A stretch of DNA of 64,000 nucleotides from Winslowiella toletana (GCF_032164335.1 NZ_CP134153.1:1-64000), one strand, 5' to 3'; shown: positions 38,695-48,559, counted from the stretch's first letter. Notes: a model not told the origin generated them from the letters alone. Numbers and translations are program-made.

Positions 38695-39468
38695 TCACAC
38701 TTCAGTGAATGAAAAAACAACGTGCGTTGTCAGTCGTCCTGATTTTTTTTCAACATAACTGACGGATAGCGGGGTACGGCGATTAATCTCGTCCACAACC
38801 GGTACCAGAAAACGACGACGAAAATCAGGCATACGTGTGTAGCTTTGTGGCAGCTGGTAGCGTTCAATCATCCACTCTATCCCGAGAATAACGGTTCCAT
38901 ACGTCAGATTCCCCCTGTACTGACACAGAGATTCATACAGGCGCATGGCATAAGGGCTGGTTATCTCGCGGGTTTCTCCCAGGCGGAACTGAGTGAACCG
39001 ATTCTGTAATCCGACGAAGTAAGGGATAAGGTAAGGATTAAGGTGGACGCTGTATACACCCCTTGCCGGGCTGTGCGCGCGCTTGATGAACCAGGGAAAA
39101 GACTCGTATCCCTTCTCATCATCCAGATCTTCCTCTGGTTTATAGAACACAACCTCTTTCCCGACGAAGTTTTTCAGGGCGTTTCGGATATCCTTACTCG
39201 ACTCAGCCGAGGTCAGTCCGAAGGTTTTCGCATAATGCGAGACGGCAATTTCGCACTTGCCATCGTGGAAATCCCCACTGTCAGGTGTTTCTGTCCTGCG
39301 GATCTGATCGACAAACAGATAGAGCATACGCTTCTGATCCCTCGAAAGGCTGTAGGCAGCCTCAGTCAATTCGTTTGACTGTACGATGCGCTGTCCCACT
39401 TTCCGGGGTTTATCAGCGACTAATATTTCTGAGGTCATCGGGTGTTGTATGCTCTGCAGTTGTGACAT
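38695..39468 (-). CDS. repE: RepE replication initiator (RepFIA type)
   Basis: 257 residues. Very close to F RepE through most of its length: [104 protein letters not shown] and the end TTHVVFSF. Two winged-helix domains; monomers bind iterons to start replication, dimers repress the gene. Lies between ori2 (upstream) and incC (downstream), the F layout. Intact. Confidence 0.93.
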   Translation of the reverse strand: MSQLQSIQHPMTSEILVADKPRKVGQRIVQSNELTEAAYSLSRDQKRMLYLFVDQIRRTETPDSGDFHDGKCEIAVSHYAKTFGLTSAESSKDIRNALKNFVGKEVVFYKPEEDLDDEKGYESFPWFIKRAHSPARGVYSVHLNPYLIPYFVGLQNRFTQFRLGETREITSPYAMRLYESLCQYRGNLTYGTVILGIEWMIERYQLPQSYTRMPDFRRRFLVPVVDEINRRTPLSVSYVEKKSGRLTTHVVFSFTEV

Positions 39469-39527
39469 GCAGTCAGGTTGTCACGGTAAAAAACTCCTGT
39501 CAATAACTCTGTATTTTTACAGATTTT

Positions 39528-39729
39528 TCAGGGCACTTTGTCACAGGTTTGAGGGCTAACTGTCACAGTAAACCCTCGTATTGAGGGCAGAGTGTCACAG
39601 TATCAGGGCACTTTGTCACTCGGGCACGCTGTCAGGCCGCGTCAGCCCTGGCCTCAGGAGCCGCTAAAAAGGTTTTAAAAACAATATAAAAAAGATCTCT
39701 TTAAAAATAAGGCCTGTATATGTGGATAA
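39528..39729. other. ori2-type origin: four iterons, AT-rich stretch, DnaA box
   Basis: Four iterons on the reverse strand (39528-39545, 39551-39567, 39583-39599, 39603-39620; on this strand of the form AGGGCACTTTGTCACA) are followed by an AT-rich unwinding region (39665-39715) and a consensus DnaA box TGTGGATAA (39721-39729). Four upstream iterons is exactly the F ori2 number. The origin is predicted to be functional with RepE. Confidence 0.85.
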
Positions 39730-39771
39730 CTTCCCAGTTTCCACAGCAACTAACGCGCCTGCGGCTTGTTC

Positions 39772-39816
39772 AACCTGAGAAAGGGCCATAAAAAATTTAT
39801 GGCCCTTTCTCAGGTT
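39772..39816. terminator. Perfect 21-bp-arm hairpin
   Basis: Arms AACCTGAGAAAGGGCCATAA(A) and (T)TTATGGCCCTTTCTCAGGTT are perfectly complementary around a 3-base centre. It separates ori2 from parA; probably a bidirectional terminator, possibly with a role in keeping transcription out of the origin. Confidence 0.7.
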
Positions 39817-39970
39817 AATCTTCAGAACACTTCACCATCAGAAATGGATAATCCGGACGGATCAATCCGCTACGCCACTGTGAACATATTTTCTGCATTT
39901 ATGTTGATTTTTAATCCCACATGCAGGATTATTGCCCTAGTGTCGATATTCTACATAAAAGGCTTATTTT

Positions 39971-41170
39971 ATGATTGCTGCATCACATCAGTCTGAAAAG
40001 ATAGCGGTTCGTGCAGGGAAAATGCTGACCGCACTGACAGAGCAGATCCAGGCACAGAAACAGGAACTGCACGAAGACGTTTACTTCCAGGTTTACGCAA
40101 AAGCAGCCCTGTCAAAGCTTCCTAAGCTGACACGTGCTAACGTCGACTATGCGGTCAGTGAAATGGAGGAAAATGGCTATATCTTTGATAAACGTTCAGC
40201 TGGCTCTTCAACAAAATATGCCATGAATATCCAGAACATTATTGATATATACCATCACCGGGGTGTTCCAAAATACCGTGACAGGCATTCTGAAGCGTTA
40301 ACGGTATTTGTCGGGAATCTCAAAGGCGGTGTATCGAAAACCGTTTCAACCGTCTCCCTAGCTCATGGTATGCGTGCTCATCCACATCTTCTTTTTGAGG
40401 ATCTACGCATCTTGGTTGTGGATCTTGACCCACAGTCATCGGCAACGATGTTTCTTAATCACACTAGAGCCGTGGGCATGGTGGAGACAACCTCCGCACA
40501 GGCAATGCTTCAGAACGTGTCCCGTGAAGAGCTTCTCAATGAGTTTATAGTGCAATCCGTTGTACCCGGTGTTGATGTTATCCCCGCATCAATCGACGAT
40601 GCATTTATCGCATCAGGATGGGAATCACTGTGCCGCGAATATCTCCCGGGCCAGAATCCGCACGCCGTTCTGCGCGACAACATCATTAATAAATTGAAGA
40701 CCGACTATGACCTGATCTTTATCGACAGCGGTCCTCATCTTGATGCGTTCCTGAATAATGCGATTGCCGCAGCTGATGTGTTGATGACGCCGGTTCCCCC
40801 TGCCCAGGTTGACTTTCATTCCACGCTTAAATACCTGACCAGGTTGCCTGAGCTTGTCAGCATTATCGAGTCGTCAGGGTGTGAATGTCGCCTGCGGGCA
40901 AACATTGGCTTTATGTCAAAGCTGTCCAATAAGGCGGATCACAAAATGTGCCACAGCCTGGCTAAAGAGATATTTGGCGGTGACATGCTTGATGCAGCTC
41001 TTCCGCGTCTTGATGGTTTTGAAAGGTGCGGAGAGTCCTTTGATACGGTAATTTCAGCTAACCCTTCCACCTATGTGGGCAGTAGTGAGGCGCTTAAAAA
41101 CGCCCGTTCAGCAGCTGAAGACTTTGCCAAAGCAGCGTTTGACCGACTTGAATTTTTACGGATTAACTGA
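39971..41170 (+). CDS. parA: P1-type partition ATPase ParA
   Basis: 399 residues, type Ia ParA. N-terminal helix-turn-helix region (LTRANVDYAVSEMEENGYIF) for autorepression, deviant Walker A NLKGGVSKTVSTVSLAHGMR (about residue 117), Walker B DLIFIDSGPHLD, and the conserved end SSEALKNARSAAEDFAKAAF. Nearly collinear with phage P1 ParA rather than F SopA. Moves ParB-parS complexes along the nucleoid. 8-bp gap to parB. Confidence 0.93.
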   Translation: MIAASHQSEKIAVRAGKMLTALTEQIQAQKQELHEDVYFQVYAKAALSKLPKLTRANVDYAVSEMEENGYIFDKRSAGSSTKYAMNIQNIIDIYHHRGVPKYRDRHSEALTVFVGNLKGGVSKTVSTVSLAHGMRAHPHLLFEDLRILVVDLDPQSSATMFLNHTRAVGMVETTSAQAMLQNVSREELLNEFIVQSVVPGVDVIPASIDDAFIASGWESLCREYLPGQNPHAVLRDNIINKLKTDYDLIFIDSGPHLDAFLNNAIAAADVLMTPVPPAQVDFHSTLKYLTRLPELVSIIESSGCECRLRANIGFMSKLSNKADHKMCHSLAKEIFGGDMLDAALPRLDGFERCGESFDTVISANPSTYVGSSEALKNARSAAEDFAKAAFDRLEFLRIN

Positions 41171-41178
41171 GGTTTCAA

Positions 41179-42150
41179 ATGAGCAAACCACGCCACACGA
41201 TTGGACGAACGTTCAGTGCACCAGTCCTGAGAAGCGAAGCATCGGCCGAAGAGTTTCAGCAGATTTTCACCCTGTCCTCTGGCAGAAAAGTCCTCTTTAC
41301 CCGAACAACAGTATCCGCATCCGACGTTGAAGCGACAACATACGTGGTCCAGAAAAACAACGGACGTGACCAGTCTGCGCTGACACCGGAATCACTCAAG
41401 GACATCACACGAACTCTTGGACTACAGCAATTTTTCCCGGCCATTGGCACTCGTAATGAACAGGGAATTGAGATTCTGGATGGCTCACGCCGCCGTGCAT
41501 CAGCATTGCTTATCAGGTGTGGTCTGGATGTCCTTGTTACTGACGATACCCTGACTCCGGCAGAGGCTCGCGCACTGGCGAAGGACATTCAGACTGCACG
41601 TGAACATAATATTCGTGAGGTGGGTCTTCGTTTACAAACGCTGAAGTCCTCCGGGTTGTCTCAGAAAGAAATTGCAGAATCTGAGAACCTTTCCCAGGCT
41701 ACGGTGACCCGCGCGCTCCAGGCCGCGAGCGTTTCAACCGTTCTCCTGTCCGTGTTTCCGGTACAGGCGGTTCTGTCATTTTCTGACTATAAAACGCTAC
41801 TGACTACAGAAGAACTCCTCGCGGGTAAAGGAGTCGGTCAGGCAGAGCTTCTTTCAAACCTCGCTGATGTGCTGAAAGAGATCCGTACCGATGAGTCACT
41901 TGCTGATGATGAAGTTAAAAACAAACTGATTGCGGAAATCCGTAAAGAAGCACTGGTTATGGGCACACCTTCACCCAGGGATAAGACGGTTACCACGACA
42001 TTATGGCCGTTTGGCGATAAAAACCGATTTGCACGCAAGAAGACAAAAGGGCGAACGTTCAGTTATGAATTCAACCGTCTGGCGCCTGATGTTCAGAGTG
42101 CGCTGGATGAAGCTATTGGAAAGGTACTGGCTTCTCACCTGAATAAATGA
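41179..42150 (+). CDS. parB: P1-type centromere-binding protein ParB
   Basis: 323 residues with P1 ParB features: N-terminal SKPRHTIGRTFSAPV, NNGRDQSALTPESLK, EILDGSRRRASALL, central helix-turn-helix (LSQKEIAESENLSQATVTRA) and C-terminal dimer domain (DKNRFARKKTKGRTFSYEFN). Binds parS just downstream (42204-42353) and works with ParA. Confidence 0.93.
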   Translation: MSKPRHTIGRTFSAPVLRSEASAEEFQQIFTLSSGRKVLFTRTTVSASDVEATTYVVQKNNGRDQSALTPESLKDITRTLGLQQFFPAIGTRNEQGIEILDGSRRRASALLIRCGLDVLVTDDTLTPAEARALAKDIQTAREHNIREVGLRLQTLKSSGLSQKEIAESENLSQATVTRALQAASVSTVLLSVFPVQAVLSFSDYKTLLTTEELLAGKGVGQAELLSNLADVLKEIRTDESLADDEVKNKLIAEIRKEALVMGTPSPRDKTVTTTLWPFGDKNRFARKKTKGRTFSYEFNRLAPDVQSALDEAIGKVLASHLNK

Positions 42151-42203
42151 AAGTTCTCCAGCTAAATTTCATTCCTAACTCACTGATTTACTGATTTTTT
42201 CCA

Positions 42204-42353
42204 CGGAGATTTCAATGTGAAATCTCCGGCTTGAATCTCATTTAGACCAAAATCCAAGATCATTTGCATGGCGAAAGGTTTTCTTCTCCAGGGGAATTTA
42301 ATGGTCAACTTCATGTTTTAAAACAGTTTTATTATAGAATTTCACATTGAAAT
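42204..42353. promoter_or_regulatory. P1-like parS centromere
   Basis: Left: a perfect palindrome at 42204-42228 with arms CGGAGATTTCA and TGAAATCTCCG around ATG. Right: ATTTCA-CAT-TGAAAT at 42339-42353. ATTTCA heptamer-type boxes flanking a ~110-bp AT-rich segment (bending, likely IHF) are the plan of P1 parS, and it sits right after parB as in P1. Confidence 0.8.
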
Positions 42354-42382
42354 CTCCCTAGTGGTGAACGGAAGAACGTTCA

Positions 42383-42709
42383 ATGAAATTAATTACAAAA
42401 AAGTCATCAAAAGTTCAGTATGAACGACGACTTAGTCGCGAAGAGTGTGACGCTGTATTTAACGTATTTGGTCGGCTCAGGGACTTTATTGATAAAGAGA
42501 AAGATATCGCTCTGATACTCATCTGTGAAATGAAAGAAAATCAACTCGTGCTTCAGTGTGACTGCAATGACAATATCCCGGCACTGAGTGCCTTAAACAA
42601 AGGGTACTTTCTTAGAAAAGTCGCGTATGGCGGCTTTCTCTCCCACAGTTGTCCCCTTTTTCTGCTGGAAAGTAGAACGACCTGGCGCTGGCGTTACCAT
42701 TCTCCATAA
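42383..42709 (+). CDS. Hypothetical protein after parS
   Basis: 108 residues starting MKLITKKSSKVQYERRLSRE. A charged N-terminal helical part with two close Cys (LQCDCND). No family recognised. The C-terminus (SRTTWRWRYHSP) looks irregular, so it may be shortened. It stands alone ahead of an unknown 250-residue gene. Confidence 0.5.
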   Translation: MKLITKKSSKVQYERRLSREECDAVFNVFGRLRDFIDKEKDIALILICEMKENQLVLQCDCNDNIPALSALNKGYFLRKVAYGGFLSHSCPLFLLESRTTWRWRYHSP

Positions 42710-42852
42710 TGTTCGTGATAGTCATGGTCCCTGCAGGGGTCACCTTTTATTATAAGCACTTAGTAAGTTCCGCCTTTTTGTGAAAATGGTTTTTCATCTT
42801 TATCTCGTTGCGGTTTAATGAGTTAACGTGAGGTAAATGGAGATGAGCGGTC

Positions 42853-43605
42853 GTGGAAAAAGCATATCTGATTGAAAATGGCATACAGACCGAGGTCAGT
42901 TTGACTGCGTTTGAACGCCGGATTGCTGGCCTCAGGCGGGATACAGATTCATGGCCGGAAATAGTGTGTGTTGCCTGCGGTGGTGCTGTTTTCTCAAGTG
43001 GCCTGCGCACGCCAAACCCTGAGTACACTCCCCGATTCAGTCACAAAAAAGAAGAGGGCGAGTCTTGTCCTCTCGGAAAAAATTCACGCCGGTTTAATGC
43101 ACTTAGCAACGCGGGCTATGATTATGAATCTGCAAAAGCGCTGCGATCTGCCTTCTATGAATTTAGTCATCTGAGAGAAGCTTACATTATCTGTAGAGCA
43201 TTACGAGGCGGGAAGGGGATGTTAAGCCAGGCTGACTTTATTCAGTTGGTCAATGTTGCAGACAGTTTCAACATCTGGCGATATAAAGGCATCAGTCTGT
43301 GGGGGGCGACAATTCTGTTGATGCTTATGGCTAATCACCCAACTCGTGCAGGCCGTGCCAGCTTTTTCTACAGCCTGAAAAAGAAGCGAGGATGCAGTGA
43401 TATATGGAAAGGCATTAAGCTCAAGGCACACTGGGTCAGTACTGGTAATGAAATACAGCAAGATTCATCGCGTGATGCGACATTCCTTCACGAGATTCCG
43501 TTCGAGGAAAAAACGTGCAGTAACATTCTGAACGAGTCAAACAATGACTGGTTTGATGAAAATACCCTTCGTGAAATAGCTATTCTGAGCAGAAATAAAA
43601 AATAA
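42853..43605 (+). CDS. Unknown protein with N-terminal Cys pair
   Basis: 250 residues from GTG 42853. CVACGG (about residues 38-43), a histidine (RFSHKK) and a later Cys (SCPLG) could form a zinc site, as in the N-terminal CoiA-like or HNH-adjacent zinc ribbons. The rest is helical with a hydrophobic patch (ISLWGATILLMLMANHP). I do not recognise the family. Intact; next to a gene with a broken start, possibly from the same acquisition. Confidence 0.55.
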   Translation: MEKAYLIENGIQTEVSLTAFERRIAGLRRDTDSWPEIVCVACGGAVFSSGLRTPNPEYTPRFSHKKEEGESCPLGKNSRRFNALSNAGYDYESAKALRSAFYEFSHLREAYIICRALRGGKGMLSQADFIQLVNVADSFNIWRYKGISLWGATILLMLMANHPTRAGRASFFYSLKKKRGCSDIWKGIKLKAHWVSTGNEIQQDSSRDATFLHEIPFEEKTCSNILNESNNDWFDENTLREIAILSRNKK

Positions 43606-43747
43606 ATCAGGTGGTTTCTAAAGCGACGGGTGAATTTTTCTAAAGATTAATGTAGTGATCTTAGAATCTTTTCGTGTCCTTAAAACCGCTAAGAAGCGGA
43701 TCACGCCCTGAGTGCTAAAGGCTTTACTCATAGTTAAGGATTAATTC
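43606..43747. other. Short intergenic region
   Basis: Nothing is coded. A ribosome site (AAGGATTAATTC) leads to the ATG at 43748. Confidence 0.3.
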
Positions 43748-44133
43748 ATGAATTCTACAAAAAAATTAATGCCGTCTTCATCAACTGCATTGATGAAGAC
43801 GATGTACTCATGTTGGCAATAGGTGATGATAAGCAAGGTCCAAAAAACTTCTTCATTATTAGTAGGTTCGATGAGGAGGGCCTATCAGTTGATGAATGTA
43901 TTGGTTTTCAGAATGAGAACACTACTTTCGAAATCCCATCAGCTATAGAGAGTATTGAACTCAGTAATAGTGAACTTATAATTACATTAAATAATGATGC
44001 AGCAGAAAAGTCAGGAACTAAAAAAATACAAAGTACTTTTAATCACTTAACAGATCCAGCAGTGATTGAGGATTTTTTGCATGTGATTTTTGCTGATGCC
44101 AGTACTGAATTTATTATAAATCTGGGGGAGTGA
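43748..44133 (+). pseudogene. Acidic immunity-like protein, frameshifted near its start
   Basis: The frame 43810-44133 (107 codons, MLAIGDDKQGPKNFFIISRF...) extends upstream as FYKKINAVFINCIDEDDVLM without a start codon. The ATG at 43748, with a good ribosome site, is one base out of frame: adding one T after AT at 43752 would give MNFYKKINAVFINCIDEDDV. It is acidic and small, like many immunity proteins, but no family is recognised. Translation from ATG 43810 is possible, so it may not be dead. Confidence 0.45.
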
Positions 44134-44136
44134 TAA

Positions 44137-44330
44137 GAGTTTTGACCCTACCCCGAAATCCTGCTCCATTCAGAAACAGAATTCCGGCATCAACACACTC
44201 TCCCTGAACGGAGGTTGTGCCGATGAAAAAGTCACGATTCACCGACGGGAAGATTGCCTTTGCCCTGAAGCAGGCCGAGTTGTGGACGTCCGTTCCGGAC
44301 GTCTGCCGCAAGCTGGGTATCTTGACGGAT
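44137..44330 (+). pseudogene. IS3-family orfA fragment
   Basis: MKKSRFTDGKIAFALKQAEL, then WTSVPDVCRKLGI: the N-terminal helix-turn-helix of an IS3-family (IS407-like) OrfA. The match ends near residue 37, where the sequence passes into the umuC remnant on the other strand. The bases from about 44137 are probably the IS left end. Confidence 0.65.
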
Positions 44331-44371
44331 ATGACCAATGAGTGTCATGGCAGGAAGTGGATAGAGTGGTT

Positions 44372-44890
44372 CTATTCCAGTTTCGCTAAAGGAATATCCT
44401 TCCACCGGGTAGTCCACGCCGGAGACAGCATCTCACGTTTCATCTGCCACTCTGGTGCCGTTCCCTGACCGGCAAACCACAACTTACCCAGTCCTGAATT
44501 GTTCACCTTATCGAGCACTGTCATCAGCTGCGCGCTGGCAGGACGAGGCGGCGTATCATCGAAGAGCGTCAGCTGAGCAAGTGAACCAGAACTGAAATCC
44601 CCGAGCATAATCCCTGCCTTGGCATAGCGATGACCGTCGCGCCAGATGTGCTCAAGGCAGCGCATGGCCACGGCAATAATGTCGCGGGTATCCTGTGTGG
44701 CCACCGTCAGTTTTTCACCCGCCACGTTGCCGTAGTAAGGCTCGCCCTGTGCAAACGGGGAGGTCTTGATGAATGCAGAGACGTGCCGGCAGTATTGTCC
44801 TTCCTGACGCAGCTTTACCGCTGCTCTCTGTGCGTGGGTGCATACCGCCTGTCGCATGCTCTCAAGTGTGGTGATGCGTTGACGGCGAAT
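44372..44890 (-). pseudogene. umuC 3' fragment (error-prone polymerase)
   Basis: The C-terminal ~170 residues of a UmuC/MucB-type Y-family polymerase: RQRITTLESMRQAVCTHAQR, then ..HVSAFIKTSPFA.., YYGNVAGEKL, LGDFSSGSLAQLTLFDD and the end RWKDIPLAKLE. The catalytic N-terminal two-thirds and umuD are absent. Its upstream end is fused at about 44881-44895 to the psiB fragment. Confidence 0.82.
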
Positions 44891-45168
44891 ACCGCGCTGA
44901 GTACGGCGGGTTCTTCCCCGTGCAGTTACGTTTCCAACCGCCCGGTGCGCTGTTCAGCCTCTGCGTATGCAGTCCGGGTGACGTGTCCGGTGAGTGGCTT
45001 ATTGTCTTCGTGTCGGCGGATGGCTGTTGCGCGCGCAAGGTGCTCCGGCTCGTGCCGTTCGACCCGTTGCGCATCAGCGCCCTGTTTGCGGCAGCGGGAC
45101 AGGCATCCCAGCTGGACTACAGCGCCAGCGGCATGGCGGAATATCTTGCAGAGGAAGTCAGCGTATGA
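44881..45168 (+). pseudogene. psiB: psiB 3' fragment (older copy)
   Basis: Starts in mid-protein at GEYRAEYGGFFPVQLRFQ and runs through CSPGDVSGEWLIVFVSADG to a stop at 45168. This equals the second two-thirds of PsiB, the plasmid protein that restrains RecA during transfer. The intact psiB is at 52492-52923. The fragment overlaps the following psiA start by ATGA, as in the intact copy. Confidence 0.85.
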
Positions 45169-45480
45169 TCCCGATGAACAGATCGCTGGTTCCGCTGTCA
45201 TCCGCCCGGCGCGAAGCGCTGGCGGCAATCGCACAGGTGGAGAAAAAGCGCGACCGTAACCTGTACTGCGCAGATTATCCCTATGCCAGGGCATTTTTCC
45301 GGGTGTTAAAAGGCAGTAAGCGGGTCACGCTCAAAGAGATCCGTTTTTTCCAGCCCTGCCTTCCTGACGCTGATTTTCGCGGGAATAAATAGAACTGGCT
45401 TCGCGCGATAGACATGCTGATCTCCAGTGCGAGTGAGTTCTGCCCGTATCATTTGAGCAGCAGTTCCCGGAGGCCGCGTA
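45165..45480 (+). pseudogene. psiA: psiA 5' fragment with internal amber (older copy)
   Basis: MIPMNRSLVPLSSARREALA, ..YPYARAFFRVLKGSKRVTLK.., then TAG after RGNK at 45390-45392; the frame continues NWLRAIDMLISSASEF as in the intact PsiA (QDWLAAIDRLIESRG) and breaks off near 45470. Truncated to about 100 codons. Confidence 0.85.
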
Positions 45481-45702
45481 ATGAACTATGCAGGACACGA
45501 AAAACTCCGCGCAGAAGTGGCGGAAGTCGCCAACAGCATGTGTGACTTGCGGGCGACGCTGAACGGGATGGAGCACCGCTATCGCTTTGACTCCGATGTG
45601 CTGACCGAACGCCTGACCCGTCAGACCCTTTTTCGCATCAATGCCCTGTTTATAGCGGCGTACAACGAAATTCTTGAGCTGGATGCCTGCTTTAAGGACT
45701 AA
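45481..45702 (+). CDS. Small IncF leading-region protein, unknown
   Basis: 73 residues, MNYAGHEKLRAEVAEVANSM.., predicted all-helical. Starts at ATG 45481 right after the truncated psiA; 10 bp before the DUF1380-type gene. No function known to me. Confidence 0.55.
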   Translation: MNYAGHEKLRAEVAEVANSMCDLRATLNGMEHRYRFDSDVLTERLTRQTLFRINALFIAAYNEILELDACFKD

Positions 45703-45712
45703 GGAGAAAAAC

Positions 45713-46132
45713 ATGTACGGAACCTGTGAAAACCTCTGCCGGTTGTTGCGTGAGCAGTACCCCGCAGAAATCCCGCTGAACCTCATTGTCTGGTCCCCGG
45801 CGGATATCGAAGCGCTGGCCGACGGAATGGAATATGCCGTTTCGGAATAGGAAACAAGGGCGGTACTGGCGCGTATGGACGCCATACCGGAGGAACAACG
45901 GCTTGAGTCGGGCGTGTCTGCCAGTACGGTGATGGATCTGATTGAACAGGTGAAAGAGGCCGCGGCGGGAGTGGTGGTGCCGGTGGAACTGCTTAAAACC
46001 CTGCTGATAACCGCTGAACAGGCGTTATGGCACAGGGAATGGTCCGCCCAGGATGAGAACCATCCGGTCCCGGAAAGCGTTACCTGTCGCCTGGCTGATG
46101 CGGCGAAAGTTCGCGCCTTACTGAAAAACTGA
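45713..46132 (+). pseudogene. DUF1380-type leading-region gene, amber-interrupted
   Basis: MYGTCENLCRLLREQYPAEI..ALADGMEYAVSE, TAG at about 45848-45850, then in the same frame ETRAVLARMDAIPEEQRLES..KALLKN-type ending at 46132. One stop codon splits an otherwise normal ~139-residue protein. Ribosome site AAGGAGAAA. DUF1380 proteins are common on IncF plasmids; role unknown. Confidence 0.7.
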
Positions 46133-46185
46133 AATCTGCACGCCGCCCGGGCGGCGTGTACTGACCCCGTTCAGAGGAATCCATT

Positions 46186-46965
46186 ATGCAGGAAATCACC
46201 ACGTTAACCGCCCTTGTGATGCGCCGTGCGCGCGATTTGATTGCTGATTATGGATGGCCTGACCATACCGATGTTGATCAGCGTGATCCGGTAAATAAAC
46301 CGGGATGGATAAGCATTTATGTCCGTCTGGATGCGGCAAATATTGTTCATCTGCTTCCTTTAATTTGTACCGGTGATGTACCCGCAGAGTTGCAAAGTGC
46401 CATGACAAAAATAGCCGGGACGCCAGCGCAGATTATTTTAGCCGGCAGCCGCTATGCCGACGCGCCGCAGCTTCCGGAGGACGGAACACAGATAGCTTTC
46501 CCCTGGGCCGGGGAATGGCTGACGGAGCCGGAGATTCAGGCTGTAACGGATTGCCTGTCCCGCGCCGTGCGGGATGTCTCCCGACAGGTATGGGAGGATG
46601 CGCGCCGAATAAAGGCGGCGCTGACCACGCGGGGAGAAACGCTGTTTTATCGCCAGACCCGAAATTTCCGTCTGGTTGTGAAGGAAAATGATATGCCCTG
46701 CTGGCTGGACGATGATGACAATTTGCCGGTGGTGCTTGATGCCATCCTGAACAAAGGAGCACGCTACAGCAGCGTTGAGTTCTTTGTTATCAGCGACAAA
46801 GTGGATCAAATCCTGGAATGTGGCCAGATGTGCGATGTGCTGCGTATTCCGGGCGAGCCTCCGCGCCGGTGGATGGATTTAACCCTGTTACACGAGGTCA
46901 TGGCAGAAGCGCGTGCAGAAATCAGTCTTGTCCGCAATGCCCTGTCAGCAATCCGGCCAGTGTAG
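46186..46965 (+). CDS. Conserved plasmid protein, unknown
   Basis: 259 residues starting MQEITTLTALVMRRARDLIA, with a good ribosome site (AGAGGAA). Mixed alpha/beta, no membrane segment or signal. It lies in a run of same-strand leading-region genes and is intact. Function unknown. Confidence 0.6.
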   Translation: MQEITTLTALVMRRARDLIADYGWPDHTDVDQRDPVNKPGWISIYVRLDAANIVHLLPLICTGDVPAELQSAMTKIAGTPAQIILAGSRYADAPQLPEDGTQIAFPWAGEWLTEPEIQAVTDCLSRAVRDVSRQVWEDARRIKAALTTRGETLFYRQTRNFRLVVKENDMPCWLDDDDNLPVVLDAILNKGARYSSVEFFVISDKVDQILECGQMCDVLRIPGEPPRRWMDLTLLHEVMAEARAEISLVRNALSAIRPV

Positions 46966-47371
46966 CGAACAGCAGGGGGCGGCGGCCCCCTGAATCAACA
47001 TCGAAGGATAAGGATGTCGCCGGCTCCGCTTTTATGGCTCCTCCTCCATATTGTTCCGGCTTTGCGGTGAGTAACGCCCCGTGCGGCCTGCGGCAAACGC
47101 CGTGCCTCTACTGTAGCCGGGCCGCGGCTGATGCAAGGGAAGCGTAAAAGCCGTCACCTTCACCCGGTCGCAGTTTATTTCAAAGGCATTATCCGCCGTC
47201 TTCCCGTCGTTTTCCGGCTCATTTTTCGCCGTCAAACCGTCCAGCCTGCTCCTGCTTTTTTACTGCGCTGCGGCTTCGGTGACGCCCTTGCATCCTCCGC
47301 TTTTCGCCCGGCTGTCGTGTCGGCACGGCGTAAGCCGGAACTCAGACGACATCGACTATGGAGGATTTTTT
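46966..47371. other. Leading-region spacer upstream of ardA
   Basis: No gene supported. GC-rich with local inverted repeats, such as CCGGCTGTCGTGTCGGCACG near 47308 facing CGGCGTAAGCCGG. Possibly regulatory for ardA; not one of the three Frpo-like repeats. Confidence 0.35.
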
Positions 47372-47878
47372 ATGAGCACTACGACCACCACACCGGCTGT
47401 TTACGTGGGCACCTACCATAAATACAACTGCGGCAGCATTTTCGGCAAATGGTTTGATCTGACGGAGTTTGACGGCAGGGAGGATTTTTACGAGGCCTGT
47501 CAGTCGCTGCATGCCGATGAATGGGATGCCGAGTTTATGTTCCAGGACTGGGAAGGCATACCGTCACAGTTTGCCTCTGAATGCTCCATTGACTGGGATT
47601 TTATCGCCGCTTACAAACGCGCCGAAGAAGAGGGCAGGGAAGCCGCTTTTATCGCCTGGGCGGAGTATACCGGCGAGTGTGACTATGACGCGTTTGATGA
47701 TGCGTACCGAGGCGAGGCGGAAAGCGAGGAGGACTATGCGCGGGAGATGGTTGAGGACAACGGCCTGTTAAATGAAGTGCCGGAGCCGCTGCGCAGCTAT
47801 TTCGATTTTGAAGCCTGGGCGCGTGACCTGTTCAGCAGCGGCTATGTGTTCCATGACGGCTATGTCTTCAGCAACTGA
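47372..47878 (+). CDS. ardA: ArdA antirestriction protein
   Basis: 168 residues, strongly acidic DNA mimic that blocks type I restriction enzymes: PAVYVGTYHKYNCGSIFGKW, FYEACQSLHADEWDAEFMFQ, DWEGIP, and the Asp/Glu-rich C-terminal half. Full length. Start ATG 47372 behind GGAGG. In the leading region it protects incoming single- or double-stranded plasmid in the recipient. Confidence 0.92.
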   Translation: MSTTTTTPAVYVGTYHKYNCGSIFGKWFDLTEFDGREDFYEACQSLHADEWDAEFMFQDWEGIPSQFASECSIDWDFIAAYKRAEEEGREAAFIAWAEYTGECDYDAFDDAYRGEAESEEDYAREMVEDNGLLNEVPEPLRSYFDFEAWARDLFSSGYVFHDGYVFSN

Positions 47879-47920
47879 TTAATGTCCGGCGGGGAAACCC
47901 GCCGGTCAGGGAGAAAACAG

Positions 47921-48112
47921 ATGAAACTTGCACCGGAAACCCGCGAGATCCTGCGACAGTACAAAGCGCTTATTAATGCCCGCCGCCGTGAGAATGGACA
48001 GTCGGCGCTCCGGACAGAACAGGTGAACGACGAAATATGTTACTACATGACCTGTCAGAGCGCTGTTTACCTTTGCGGCCAGTTTATACGACAGGACGGA
48101 TACGGCCAGTAA
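47921..48112 (+). CDS. Small leading-region protein, unknown
   Basis: 63 residues, MKLAPETREILRQYKALINA.., basic and helical, beginning 42 bp after ardA with AGGGAGAAAA ahead. Probably co-transcribed with ardA. Confidence 0.55.
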   Translation: MKLAPETREILRQYKALINARRRENGQSALRTEQVNDEICYYMTCQSAVYLCGQFIRQDGYGQ

Positions 48113-48304
48113 GCATGATGGCAGGAGTCCGGGCCAGAGGGCGCCTGTCAGCCCGCGCGAAAACCCGGGCAGGCTGCGCCTGCCGGAGAGAAACTTCGCC
48201 GCGCCTCCGGCGCCGCGCACTCTCTTCTCCGTTGTCAGTCGCTGTTGCCCGGGAATGCGCGTATTATCCGGGATATCTTCCTGTAAAGCAGACCGGTGAT
48301 GCAT

Positions 48305-48559
48305 ATGTCGAAGTTGAATATTGCCTCTTTCTCAAAAGACGAGCAGGACAAAGTATCGGTCGATAAAGCGACCGCCGCTGTTGCCTGGCAGGAACGGATG
48401 AACAAGCCCGTGGTGCCGGAACTGGCTGAACGGGAGCAGCCTGAACATCTTCGCCAGTATTTCCGTGAACGGCTTGAAGTTCATCGGCAGAACAGTCAGC
48501 AGCTGCCGCGCGCAAATGCGCCCGAATATAATAAACCCGAAGATGAGCAGCAGAAGTGA
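48305..48559 (+). CDS. Small charged plasmid protein, unknown
   Basis: 84 residues from ATG 48305, MSKLNIASFSKDEQDKVSVD.., charged, Pro- and Gln-rich tail. ATG 48299 is also possible. No family recognised. Same strand as its neighbours. Confidence 0.5.
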   Translation: MSKLNIASFSKDEQDKVSVDKATAAVAWQERMNKPVVPELAEREQPEHLRQYFRERLEVHRQNSQQLPRANAPEYNKPEDEQQK

